64,000 nt of DNA, from positions 3,920,662-3,984,661 of the forward strand of contig JACTAT010000032.1 in assembly GCA_014526335.1 (NCBI GenBank). Direction: 5' to 3'. Shown here in pieces: positions 1 to 12,325 of the stretch. The position numbers were made by a program, and so were the translations under genes. The stretch comes from Chrysaora quinquecirrha (lineage: Eukaryota > Cnidaria > Scyphozoa > Semaeostomeae > Pelagiidae). A model generated the notes under the pieces. The model saw only the letters and a list, made by a program, of their open reading frames with translations, ran no database searches and was not told where the DNA came from. The number at the start of each line of letters is the position of its first letter. The stretch's first letter is position 1.

Positions 1-16
1 TTTTTTTACCAATTAG

Positions 17-3000
17 ATTTATATGATGTTCTTCAAAGCTGCGACCCACTCATAGATGCCATTGAATCAACAACTGCAAAGGCAAAAAAAAAGCGGACTT
101 GGTACCAAAGAGCACAATCTTCACAAACAAGATGGGAAAATGTCAGGGGAGAAGTTCTTAATACAAGTATATTGTCACAGCAGATACCTGATAACAGCTT
201 ATGCTCTGTGTGCAATGAAAACTGCGGTGTGATAGTTTGCAAGCAATGTCGAAAGTATCAGTATCTTTGCTGTTTTTGTGATGATAAGATACATTCATCT
301 CACCCTTTACATGATAGGCTGGTTTATGCAGAAAATCAGTTGCAGAATTTAGCACCTTGTCAAGGGATTACAGATGGCATGAAAATAATTGATATTAGTA
401 TGCAAATATGAGTTATATGAAATTTTATTCTTTTGTCTACTGTTTATTGAAATTCCAGTTATGTTATGTGCAGTGTTCAGACTTTACATAAAATATTACT
501 AGGGAGAGCTTGGTACCTTTGTTTTGAAAGTTTAACAAAATTAGATTTGTAAATCACTTGACAGTAGCTGAAAATCTTAGTTATCCAGTTTTCTGAATAA
601 ATCCCATTTTATATCATAAGTGATGGCTTAGCTAGAGAGTGCACATATTAATTTTCCCGATTGTAAAGTTTGCACTTGTTAGTACTTATAATGAATGGAA
701 GTATGTTTATTTGAATAATGGTAACATATAAACTTAATTTAAAAATATTCATGTTATATTTCAGCTCGCTTTCCAGAACTAATGTTGCCAACACACTGTG
801 ACAATTGTTGTAGTAGAGGAAAATGGGAAAGAACTCGCAACAACCAAGAATGCATTGTAGTTACAACTTTAGGTACGTTTCAGCCAATATTAGAAATAAA
901 TATGATACACTTAGCAGTTATAACAAGCATAGCATGTTTTGCTGATAACTTGTGTGTGACAAAAAATAAGAGCAGTAAAAGTAGGGCAAGCCACAAATAG
1001 TCAATGCATTGATTGCACTTTGCTTTGCAAAATAAATAAGTCAATTAGCTCTTGTTTTCCTTGTTGTTAATATGATTCTTAAGAAATATGACCTACCTAC
1101 CAATTGTATTTTTAAAATTCTTGTCTGTGTTTGTTCAATACTTTCCAAACTGGACTACCAAAGCTAAATCTTGACAACAGAAGTATTTTCCAAACAAAAC
1201 AGGAAGTAAAACATGCTAGGATTTGAGATATTTATTAAAGGATTAACAGAGTTTTAGACTATTAGTAATATTCAATGTAAAATTTGTTCATGTTTCAGGA
1301 AGGTTTGACCTCTGCAAATTCACTATAGAATGTTTGCAATGTGGATATACAAAGGATCCATTTAAAGATATTTCAATAATAATTGGCTCACACTTTTGGC
1401 CTGGAACTGTTGATACAGTGACTTACCTTTTTGATGAAGATCTGTTTCAATGCTGGGACCACTACCATTTGTGGATGCCTGGCTCCTCAGAGAATGGGTT
1501 CATAGAGAGCTTACAAGATTTGTCACTTGCAAATGGCAGAGTAAGTTCAATAGAATATCTGAGAATATAATCCCTCTAGTTGTCATTTACAGATGTTTGT
1601 ACTTTATAACCACTACCTGTGATAATGAGAAGGAATCATGATGAAACATCAAGAGTGAGATCATACAAAAGATTTTCTATTCTCTTCCCATATCCAAATA
1701 TTCTTAATAACAAAAAGATGCTGTTGATTCCATAAATTGCCTCTTCTGTTAAGAAAGGAGATTCTTGTTGTGAATAACTCACTCCTGAATAAGCTGGCCA
1801 TTTTCAAGCTGTTGATGAATTTTGATGAGTAGCAGACAATAGCAATCTGCTGCAAAAAGGAAAAAGCCAACATAGCTTGAATACATAATTATCAAACCTT
1901 TTAAAAATTAAAACCAAGGCCTCTTATGTCTCTTGAATAATTTATGAGGAATTGCAAGGTCTGTCACTCTTTAAGAGGACTTTAAAAGTCCAGGGGACTT
2001 AATCTGTCCATGGGATGTCATTCTGTATTTTAGTTTTTTGTAAAAAATTTCTTCTTTGTAAATATATTTCAATAATTTATTTTTGCTAATGTTTGCATAG
2101 TTTAACATGTTCTTTTTATCTAATAGGTTGGCATTATTCAAAGAGAAGCCTTTTCAAATTCTTTTAAAGAGTACAAGTATTTACAGTATGAGCTAAATAC
2201 TATAAGAAAAATTGACATGTTTACCTGTCCTTCTTGCCATGTCAATCAACATGCTGCAATATTTGATGGGAACATGAAAACCTATCGCTATAAAAGTGCT
2301 GGTCGGTGAGTTGTCTGACAATTATTTTGAGTAGATTGTATGATTGTTTAGCTCATCCATAATGCTATGACAAATGATATATCAAGCCTCTCTGTTTGTG
2401 GCTTGGAATCACTGTCGTGCCTCAACTCCAACCTCATTTGCTCTAGGTGGACGATTGAATTACAATTCAACACAATGGTTCAAGAAAACCCATTCATTGT
2501 TCTGACCTGTGTCATAGGAATTGTATTGATCGGACAAACAAAATATCTAGTATCAGTGCATTTTGAAAGTGTTTTCCTGACATTGTTGCCCATCTGACCT
2601 GACAAGGAGGGCAATTCAACTGGCCACCTGCTACAATGTTTTTACGGCCAGGAGTGTTATATTTTCTGAGTTTTAGGCATATTAGGTCATAAAATGCTAA
2701 TTTTAGATCATTGTCTAAAAGACAGTAAAAACTCTGTGTTAATTTGTTGCCGATATACATTTGATTCTTTTAGGAGAATGCGGCAGTCTTACTATGGGGA
2801 AAATTTTATTTGTGATAACAGCCATGTGAATGATTTGGTAAATGATGTCTACAAAGGCTCAAGATCAAAGTACAAGGTAAGTACATCTGCTGGTCTTTTT
2901 CTCATAACTTTGAGGTTTTGAAACTGAATTGCATGAGTTCTTGAGCAATTGAATTATGCAGATTTTGGGGGAATGGTTTTGATGGTCTGTATGATTATTT

Positions 3001-6000
3001 GCCTCTTTGCTTTCCAAAGCCTGAATTATGTCCACCTTTTGAGATTGCAGACCGTGAAAAGTTAGTGAAGTATTAGCAGAAGAAAAAATTTTAGTATAAA
3101 CTGGATTTAATATAATTCCTTATAATCTACTCCCTGATAAAGTGTTTGTTTATAATGTCCTTCTCATATGAAGTGTTTGTTTATAAGTCCTTCTGATCAT
3201 AAGTTCTATTTAATAGCATTTCCTCATAACATACCAACTCTAAAATCTAATGGTCCCTTCAATCATGTTATAAAGGGATACATTTTGTGTTTGATTTAAA
3301 TGGAAGAAATAGCCGACTCTTGTTTTGATCCCTCTCATGGCATATATTTCCTTTTGAACAGCTAACATAAAATGGATATAATTAACAAGGATAACATTGT
3401 ATGCTGAAAATGCTGTTACTGTCACCAAACTGCAACTACTGGTTACAGGAATTTTTTGTAGACTTTCTTCTTGGAATCTTGTTTATTTAAAGGATGAAAA
3501 GAAATTGTTTTGGACTCATATTTGGCAATGTTAGTATCCCTAAAGTTATTATCTTTAAATTTCAGGATGATGATGGAAGTTTATGTGGTTCGTCTCAGTG
3601 GCAAGCTGCTAGAAACACCTTTGTAGGTGGTGGCAAACGAGATGAGACTGGTCTTGAAGTTGTCAGCTGCAGACACTGTCTTGCACAAAAGGCTGTGAAC
3701 ATGTTTCGAGGAGAGATATTTGGCTACGCTTATTATTTGCAGAAAAATTACCATTCAAATTCCAAGTTTTATTTCAGTGATGTAGCCTGTAGATATTGGA
3801 AGTGGCTGTCAAAAGTTGATTATGAGCTGTCTTTGCAACAAATTCCGGCTATTGGAATGTTTCATGTTAAAGGGCATCCTCCAGCTTGCGAGGTTCCTTT
3901 TGTATTTTACGAAAAATTTATAACTAGTTTAAAGGGAATCAACACCCATAAATTTGGCATATGCCCAATCTTTTTATCGCTGATAACGTCTTTGTCTTTT
4001 TCTAATGAACAGTCTTTTTGCAGAGTACAATCATGACTTATATTAATTGCATTGTGAATTCAAAGCAATTCCGTACGCTATTTAAGTCATCAGAAATTAA
4101 ATGTGGCAGTAGCTCACCGCAATAAGTAGTAAAAGTCAAACGGGTTGCTACATTTGCTTAAATTGATCTTCAGGACGGCCTTGTTCTTCATTTATTAAAA
4201 TGCCTGCAACTTCAGATTCATTTTCTAAGGTAGGCCTTCGTGTACCACTAAATTTATGATGCCCAATTAACTGGTGTTGATTCCCTTTCATATGGCATTT
4301 CTGTCCTGATGAATTCAATAAAACTATAATGTGACAGTCCTGCTGCTAAATCGCGGGTGAATTTAGAGCTGTTTTTCTCTCTGCCGTTTTAAATTGCCAA
4401 CCTTTACTATAAGCTCTTTGTTCAGTTGAAATAACAAATTTGGAAAAAAACCATATTTCCTAATAGTGAAATGTTCATCGTGCATGTAGTGGTACATGAA
4501 GACCTTCCTTTGAAAATGAATCTGAAGTTTGAGGCATTTAGTAAATACATTTAGTAATACATGAATGAAGAACAAGGCCGTCCTGAATATCAATTTAAGC
4601 AAGCGTGGCAATCAACTTAACTTTCTACTGCTTAATGCGGTGATCTAATGCCACATTTAATTTCTGATGACTTAAATGACATTTGTCTCCAATTACAATG
4701 AAATATGACTTTACGATATATAAGGCCTTATGAATGCAAAACTAATGTAGATGAAATTTACTTATTATGCTTAATTTTCTTTTTTAAGGTCTTGTATGGG
4801 GGGATGTGGAAGGAAGGAAGTGGCTACACAATTGGCGAAGAAGATGAGCAGATATTTAGCTACCTTTCTAGAACAGGAGTCACAACAAAGCACATGAAAC
4901 CGGAATGTGAGTTGCATGTGTTATTAGATACCGACAAGATTGCATGAGGCTCTAGTCAAATATATAGCAGAATTTAAGTGGTTGCTAAGAAATTTTGTGT
5001 AAAAAAGCAGTCGATCGTGATCAAATCCTTCGTGACACAAGCATTTTCCAAAATGTGAATTGATTATCTATAATTTGTACATGCTGCTCCATCTTAAAAC
5101 CTTGTCCCGGTAGTTATGTTCGTTTTATGTTGCTTTGAATGGATAGGCCTTGAGAACATTATATGATTTCTCTAACAGATCGTGAAGAATCTATAACAGA
5201 ATTTGCCATGTTCTGGAACAGACGAAAAATTTTAAATCTGGCAAAAGTCTGCAAAAGCGTTTAATGATGGTTTGTTTTTTTGATAATTGTTTGCGAATGT
5301 CTTTATAAGCTAAATAATTTGTGTAAAAAACAATCTATACATCTATACATTCATGATTATATGATGATGTGTTATTTATGCTTAACTGTATGAGATATAT
5401 TGAATTTTTGGAATATGTAATATGTTTTGAGAACCACTAAGGTATTGGTGGTTAATCATAAGTTAAAATCTTTTGTCATTTTATTTCTCTTTTTCTCGGC
5501 TTGAGCTCAAACATAAGAGTATATTTATTCTAATGTAGAATAATGACATTTATTAATACCTTTGTCAGCCTCGTGTAAATGTATAAGCATTTACTCACTT
5601 TTAGGTAAAGACCAAGCTACATTCTCTAAAAGAAGAATTTAATAGGAAGACAACTGGTCTTTCCCGTGTGTCACCCAAAAACAATAGCAGAATGGAAAAA
5701 TCGGCGATAACTCATGCTCAAGGTTTAATTTACTGACTTAACCATTCTAAATTAAAACAACCGGTACCTTCAGCATCAGTTTTTAAATGTCATACAGGTA
5801 AAGTACAAAGGAGTGAAAAAATGAAACTGCTTTTCATCAAAGTCAACATTGTATCAACGCAAACCAATGGAGATGAAGATCACATGGACTTTTGTTTGCC
5901 TTTGACTGTTTAGTGAATTGAAATATGTTTTTGCAGAGAGTTATAGCTTTAAATAGAAATGCGAGATCATTCACTGACTTAAGTGACATAATGCCATTCT

Positions 6001-9000
6001 GTTCTATTTTGCAGTATCTCAAAATGCATTAATGTCATTGGAAATTTCGCCCATCGAAGAATATATGCTGCTTATAATGACGCTGAAAGACCTTCAGAAA
6101 CTCCCAGAAGAAGGACATTATGTTTTGAATATTCAAAGTCTAACCCAGCTGTCTTTGAAGTCATTGGATTTGAAAATCTTGTCAAAGCCAGTTGAAACTC
6201 TGCTGGAGAGATTTATTTCTCTCAACAGAAAGCTCCTTGCAAAAATACATCTTGCGGCATTGTGTCTGGTTTTGAAGACGAGGCTTTGAAACTTAGACAA
6301 AAATCCTATGTGCACAGCAGCAAAAAATTGAAGCTTTATTTTATTCAAATCTGCACATCTCCAACAATATAGGACGTCTAACGGGTATTTATTTCATTTT
6401 GAGTTAAAAGGTTACCTTGACTGTTTTAGAGCTATTTGCAACTTGATAATCTGTTATTGCATTGTGTTGTTTTTCTGTTTAATAAGATTGCTAACTTATA
6501 CCAAAGACGTGAGCCACATATTGGTGAAGAATGGTTTTGATGCAGGTTGAAAAAAATATTGCTCTTTTCAATGAGTAAAGTAAACATAGTAAGCATTTCT
6601 ACAGGTAGCATTCATGTTAATGTTTGTCTTAAAAATAACTCTTGTTGGCTATTTCGTTTTCCTTCTAGATACTTGTAAAAAGAGAAGACAGCTTCGGCTT
6701 AAAGTAGCTCGCCAAAAAGAAAAACTTAGAAAGCTCGCCCAAGATTACAATGATAATATTACTGGTTCAAATGACAAGGAAATGCGGGCCTATCCAGTTG
6801 TTGACGTGTCATCAATTAATCAAGGAAACTTTCCATGGGTAATTCAGCAGACATCAAGCGTTGGAGGTGTGGTCATCAATTATCTAATTTTGTTATTCAC
6901 ATAGTCTTCGAACTTAAGTTACTGAACTTCATATCCAAAATGTGAATAAATGTACTATAGTCCGTATTTTGCTAATGGTTATCAGGAAAAGAAAATGAAA
7001 TTATGGTTTCTTGGGTCTGTTCGCGTAAAATAAAATACAACTGCATGTGCAATCTTTGAATTTGTCTTAAATTACATTACAGTTATTCTGGTTGCTCTTT
7101 GATATTTCATTCAAACCATTTTATAACAGTTCCACAATTCCAATTGCTAACTTTTCTGTGGAAAAGAAATTTTAGAGAATATCACTGTGTCATTCAAATT
7201 TTGGCTCTAGCAATGTATGCCTTTTTGTATTATCTGGATCGTTGACTTTCCCTTTCTCCCTTTGTCAGTAAATTCGCAACTGAAGCAAGCTGTTCTCGTC
7301 ATTGCAATAAGCATAAATCGACTTCAAGAGGAAAAGGTCATAATTGCAGAGGAGATGAAGAGCTATTTGAAGTTTTACATGGACATAAACGTTCCAGCGC
7401 TTCAAAAAGATATCCAAACACTTCAAGGTTATATACCATTTCTGATTTCGTTGTTTACTGAGTCTTATTCTATTTTACTTATTCTTTTTCATGATGTTTG
7501 GAAATTGTATGAGAATTGTTTTAATGTTTTAATGATGAAGATGATGAAGATAATGATGATGATAACAATTTCCATGATGTTGATGACGATTATGATGTTG
7601 ACTATTGTCCTTCGGACATTGCGATAGCGTTGCTATTTTTTCAAGAAAGCTTCGAGTCAACAACCTAGCTTGTTCTGGATTAAGTTCTTCAATTTTGCAA
7701 TGAGAATTTTTTTTATTTGTAGAATCAGAAAGTGAGTGTCTCTGTCGGAAGACAACAACAGAAGAGGTAAGTTTGTTTTACTGCCTTATTTGGAATTTTC
7801 TGGTCCAATAATAGCATTTGTCAAGTTCTGAAAAGGTTGTGGGAATTCTAGCTGCCTGAGCCCCAGTGTTACCAAAATTCCAAATAAGTCTATTGCTGAA
7901 CAGACATCTTTGTGAAAACACAGATTGTGGTTACGTTTATGTTTTGTTTTGTCCCTATGTAGCTACCTCTTTGTATCATTAGAGTTGGCACTTAGTTTTT
8001 TTACAACTTCCTAAAATGTCCTCGAAATGCCTATAGATCATTCCAGTCTCTCGGACTTGCGGTAAAGCGTACAAAATTGTTCACTTCCTCTTCTTACCTT
8101 GTGTGTATTTGCTTTCAGAATTGTCATTATTTGTTTTATAGCAGACGTTTTAGTAAGTTGTTATTAGACATTATATGATTGTTGTGATAGTTTAAAATAC
8201 GTTTATTTTAGGTTTTGAAGCTGTGCAGTAGTTGTGAAGTAAGTCGAGGAAAACGATCGCTTTTACTACAAGGCATCAGCTACTGTGTCGAACAAGTTAG
8301 GAGAGGACAACGCTGGTTTATTGGTTCCTTAAATGATGAAAGACCTAAAAACTTGTGCGAAGATACGACTGATTTCCTCAAAAATGACATAGATTCTCCT
8401 GAACTTGATGATGGGGAAGATTCAGATGATGAGGCTGATGATCTTGAGGAATATCAGGATGAAAACACCGTTGCCGTTTTGGAACAACTTTCAGATCTCA
8501 ACTTTGAATTGCCCAGATTAGAAATGTATCAACAAGAAGGAGTATACCTCGCATTGTTTCCCGCAGAAGTCGCCCAGTCAACATTTAGAGGCCGCAACGG
8601 AAGCAATGCTTGCATTTTCATTAATTTGCTTTTTGCAAATACTTTTAAGCAACTTGCTTACAAGATCGACGACACCAGTGAACTATCATCAAAAATGATC
8701 GCTCTTATCTATAGCAGCATTGCTTCTGGAAACCGAATATATGATGAATATAATGATGCAGGTGAAAATTTTGCTTTACCCAATGTAGAAGAGGTCTGCG
8801 ATCACTTGTCACGGGAGGATGTTGTTCCTGTTATTGAAGATATCTTTGACATCTTTCCTGCAAGCGAATCCGCTGAAAATACTCTTGAAAGGGCAGTTGA
8901 AGGTGCCCGTAACGAGGCTCGTTACATTAATTGCCTGTATATTGTTGAGGGCAGGAGCTCAATTTTTTCAATAGACCCAAATGGTGGCATTTTCTTTTTT

Positions 9001-9141
9001 GACTCGCATCAACATAACAGTGAAGGGACATTGGTATGCTGGACAAAGATAAAAAGTGTTCAAGAAATGCGTACTTTAATGGCTAACTACTTTCAAAACG
9101 TTAATGCACTTGGTAATATTGCAATAGTATCGTTTTATTAA
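17..9141 (+). CDS. KDZ-family transposase (CxC cysteine cluster), multi-exon, 5' partial
   Basis: Probably a Kyakuja-Dileera-Zisupton (KDZ) transposase, a nuclear DNA-transposon enzyme with an RNase-H-like fold. Exons read by splice sites and matching phases: 17-397, 765-872, 1299-1540, 2127-2305, 2774-2876, 3566-3892, 4789-4906, 5179-5258, 5605-5722, one starting at 6015 (end unclear), 6669-6866, 7269-7427, 7723-7766, 8212-9141. Exons 1-4 hold Cys pairs and a HxxH pair (CSVCNENCGVIVCKQC, CDNC, CLQCGY, CPSC) typical of KDZ-associated CxC clusters. Candidate catalytic acids are D in AIFDGNMKTYRYK (exon 4), D in FSDVACRYWKWL (exon 6) and E in YTIGEEDEQ (exon 7), in the usual family order. GSSQWQAAR and FHVKGHPPACE also fit the family. 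Helical, charged exons follow. The last exon carries an acidic linker and a separate domain. The 5' end lies outside the window. It could be an active element or a domesticated gene; the frame is open except for the uncertain 6015 exon. Confidence 0.8.
4079..4680. repeat. Foldback (inverted-repeat) element in a KDZ intron
   Basis: The left arm (about 4079-4230) and right arm (about 4510-4680) are inverted copies. Both contain TTTAAGTCATCAGAAATTAA and CAGGACGGCCTTGTTCTTC in opposite orientations. A further inverted match (GGGAATCAACACC) links 3936 with about 4275. It lies between the exons at 3566-3892 and 4789-4906. No protein is encoded; it is probably a non-autonomous foldback or MITE. Confidence 0.7.
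7528..7595 (+). repeat. GAT-rich low-complexity stretch
   Basis: Imperfect GAT/GATGAT repeats lie in a KDZ intron. Open reading here yields only Met/Ile/Lys low complexity and is not coding. Confidence 0.6.
8212..9141 (+). other. C-terminal exon of the KDZ gene: acidic linker plus cysteine-protease-like domain
   Basis: This 930-nt terminal exon opens with LKLCSSCEVSRGKR, runs through an acidic stretch (DDGEDSDDEADDLEEYQDE) and then a globular part. GRNGSNACIFINLLFANT places a Cys at the start of a helix, and about 120 residues later GGIFFFDSHQHNSEGTLV gives a D-S-H on a strand. This Cys...Asp-x-His order resembles papain-fold deubiquitinase-like domains attached to some transposases. The assignment is inferred from motif spacing, not from a match. 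The stop is TAA at 9139-9141, in phase with the preceding exon. Confidence 0.45.
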
Positions 9142-9220
9142 TTTTGGTAAACAGTTTTGTTTCGTAACTCTCTTTTTTACTCATTAATCTTGTTTTAGTA
9201 TCATAGAATATGCTTAATGA

Positions 9221-9422
9221 TACAGTTGACATCCGCTATCTCGACTGCCCGCTATCTCGAACATTCGCTATCTCGAACGATTTTCCATTTCCCCTTTTTT
9301 GGTATAAGAGTTTGTATAGAAAAATCATCCGCTATGTCGAACCCCATTATTTCGAACATTCGCTATCTCGAACAAATTTCAGTTTACCTTAAGAGTTCGA
9401 GATAGCGGATGTCAACTGTGTA
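9221..9422. mobile_element. About 200-bp MITE with TIR CAGTTGACATCCGCTATCTCGA
   Basis: CAGTTGACATCCGCTATCTCGA at about 9224 is repeated in inverse (GAGATAGCGGATGTCAACTG) ending at about 9420, with TA near both ends. Internally, the TATCTCGAAC motif is repeated several times. The ends resemble pogo/Tc1-type TIRs. There is no coding capacity. It lies just downstream of the KDZ stop codon. Confidence 0.75.
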
Positions 9423-9429
9423 ATAATTA

Positions 9430-9830
9430 ACATACATTAACTCGAACATTCGCCATTAGACCTCTGTTTTACAGGGGATAACTTATACAGGGTGTGCCAC
9501 TTTCAGTCGCATAGGGAATCCCCACCGACCAATTAGCAACTGATTCAACTTTAAATTATACGGACACAACCAAGAAATGTGAACTGTTAACCAAAAATCT
9601 TCGAGGTGACAGATGTAACATTCTCATTTTAGTAGTTCTTCCTTGCAAACGCCTCGGTTTTAGTTTCAAATGTTAAATGAAGATAAGCTGAGTAGAATTA
9701 TTTGCGGAAAATGTACTATTTCTTGATTGCTTTTGATAAGTCTGATGTTTTTTGTGTCTTGTACTATTTGCATTTGTTCTTAATGACTCCAATCTTCTGT
9801 GGTGTTCTGAAGAACATTCATTACTGATTA
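9430..9830. other. Non-coding stretch, nothing recognised
   Basis: AT-rich sequence without a supported gene. A short ACAGGGTGTGCCACTTTCAG near 9487 looks like the end of a mariner-type element, but no partner end was found. Confidence 0.3.
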
Positions 9831-10232
9831 CTGACATGGGCCCTCTGCATCCGCTCTTAATGGCTTAAAGAACATAGCTACGTACTAACATTAACGCTCT
9901 GCATTCGTTCTTAATGACTACAAGCTTCGGTGGTGGTCTAAAGAGCGTAGCTACGTACTAACATTGACGCTCTACATTCGTTCTTAATGACTACAAGCTT
10001 CGGTGGTGGTCTAAAGAACGTACCTACGTTCTAACATTGACGCTCTACATTCGTTCTTAATGACTACAAGCTTCGGTGGTGGTCTAAAGAGCGTAGCTAC
10101 GTACTAACGCTCTACATTCGTTCTTAATGACTACAAGCTTCGGTGGTGGTCTAAAGAACATAGCCACGTACTAACATTGACGCTCTACATTCGTTCTTAA
10201 TGACTACAAGCTTTCGGTAGTGGTCTAAAAGC
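9831..10232. repeat. Tandem repeat, about 73-bp unit, about 5 copies
   Basis: The motif CGCTCT starts at 9895, 9968, 10041, 10108 and 10181, spacings of 73, 73, 67 and 73. Each unit contains TTCTTAATGACTACAAGCTT, GGTGGTGGTCTAAAG and a small palindrome GTAGCTACGTAC. The fourth spacing is 67 because ACATTG is missing. The upstream units (about 9775-9890) are more diverged. Confidence 0.85.
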
Positions 10233-10239
10233 ATGCATA

Positions 10240-11230
10240 ATTACATGGACTCATACCATCCACCATACCCGGGCAGTATTTGCAGAAAAACCTTAAAATT
10301 CGGCGCAAATCATTGCGAAATTGAATTGGAGAAAGTCCGGGCTTTCACAAACTGACAAACATGTGTTAAGTCTAAAGCCCACTAACTCCAATGTTTTTGC
10401 ATACAATAGCCAATACCAGTTTTTGCATACAATAGCGCACGTTGTTTCTCGCAAACCCGAGGGGCAAAATTGGCTGAAACTGACACCCGTTAAATTTAAA
10501 AGCCCCGCGTGAAATAGGCGCTATTAAAATTCGGCTTCAGTTGTTTGAAAAGAGAGCATCTCAAACGAATTAAGAACAGCAGCAATAATAATTATTATAA
10601 TAAGCATTGATAATAATCCACCAACTAATCCCCCCTCCCCGCAAAATAAGGCTCCTCCTAAGGCTCCTGTATGCGTTCTAACAGTATTGACCAGGGGCAA
10701 AACTAGAGTGTTTTGGTTGGGGGGTGGTGTATTCATGACTGCCCTGCGAAATGGGGTTAATGCCCTGCCAATTTTTTTTGCAATGCATTAGGAAACCATC
10801 AGTTAAAAACATTAAAACAACTGCTACTAAAGTAAACCCTGTACACAACGAATAAAAGTTTGTCGGTCTCTTGAATTTCCACAAGGAATCTTTTTTATTC
10901 AAAATTACCGACTACCATTTCAGTCTAGGGTGGATGTGCCTCCTTCCCTCGCTCTCGGGACAACGACGCCCCTGGGCAGCTGACTTGTTATTCAGTTACC
11001 TTTTTTTTCTAAGCTTGGTTCTATGACTTTTTAGTTGCTTACAGTAATTCAATTGAACCCTTAAGTTGCTAGAGATCAGTTCAGCCCTAGTTGCTATTTG
11101 AGCGGTTTCTTATTAAAAAGAAAGTGTACTGAGTAATTGAAATTTCTGAAAATAACAGAGAGTTCACTGGCAGTGTTTTAAGTTTTATGAAGGTACATAT
11201 CGCAAAACTATTCAAAAACGTAATGGGTGC
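10240..11230. other. Non-coding stretch with a possible small hAT-like repeat
   Basis: No gene seen. CAGGGGC at 10692 and GCCCCTG near 10970 could be short TIRs of a roughly 285-bp element, but the flanks show no target duplication. The open frames here are low-complexity or lack splice context. Confidence 0.25.
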
Positions 11231-11234
11231 GGTC

Positions 11235-12325
11235 CTGGGGGGTACTTAATATTATTTGAGTACTGGGGACGTGTCGTCCAAAAGGGTATCGTTTTCATGA
11301 TTTTGGTAAAAATATGGGTGTTAATTTTCTAAAATTCGGTGAAGATAAGGGTATTGAATTCTCGAAAATCGGTATCAACTTGCTGAAAAACGGACTAACT
11401 TTCGTTTGTTTTCATTTTATTGATGAAGTTCGATTCGAACTGACAAATTACAAGACGTTTTAGCAGATAAAATAATAGTGTATAAGTTATTATTTTCGTA
11501 TAATTATGGATATATATTTTAAGGAATATGGTAGAAATTTCGGGTTGGCATTTTGTTGATCGGATGGCACGTCCATATAGTCAGGTCGCTACGGGACAGA
11601 AACAAGGGGTCAGACTGCAAAATCGGTGGGCAATGCAAAAAATGGTTTAAAACAAGTGCAAGAGCTTGTAGATGACAAATCAACTTGTTGGACATCACCA
11701 AATTACTTGTGAGGGGAACCCAGCAGCATTTTATGCTTTCCCATACAGTTTTTCATTTACTTCAAAATCTTGAAAATGACCGAAATCCAAAATCATTGCA
11801 TGAAAAATTTAAAACTACTGCCAGAAAACGCTTATTGAGTGCATTCGAAAGAGACCTTGTTTGTTGAATTTGAGCTCATCTAACAAGAGTAATAGAGAAG
11901 TGAACTTTGAGTGCCCCCTGCAATTTTGCACGAGCGAGAAATTTATCGTGCTTCCAGGGGGCACTCAAATTTCACCAATCAATATCTTGGGAGGAGAATG
12001 ACCGAATTTCAAAACAACATGTGTTCTTAAAGTACTCTGCAAGCACTTTCTGACTGTTGTTTTCGATTTTTCATGCAGTGATTTTGAATTTGTGCCATTT
12101 TCAAGGTTTCGAAGAATATAGAAAAGTATACGGGAAAAGCACAAAATGCTGCCGGATTACACCCATAAGTAATTTGGAGAGATCCAACAAGTTGATTTGT
12201 CATCTACAAGCTTCTGCACTTGTTGTAAATCATTTTTTGCATTGCCCACAGATTTTGCATGCTGCATTTACCATAGCGCCCTGACTACTATATGAAACTT
12301 AATCAAGTAGCCCCCGGGGTATGGT
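11235..12325. mobile_element. Foldback element, about 1.1 kb
   Basis: Nested inverted repeats: GATGACAAATCAACTTGTTG at about 11672 pairs with CAACAAGTTGATTTGTCATC at about 12186. GCAGCATTTTATGC (11724) pairs with GCACAAAATGCTGC (about 12138). An inner palindrome (TGAGTGCCCCCTG ... CAGGGGGCACTCA, 11908-11968) sits at the centre. The ends GGGGGGTACTT and AGTAGCCCCC are roughly inverted too. Non-coding. Confidence 0.65.

Noticed and set aside
9880..10232. CRISPR array
   Set aside because: Units are contiguous 73-bp tandem repeats without unique spacers, in a eukaryotic context.
10692..10977. Possible hAT MITE with CAGGGGC / GCCCCTG ends
   Set aside because: No 8-bp duplication at the flanks and inverted match too short.
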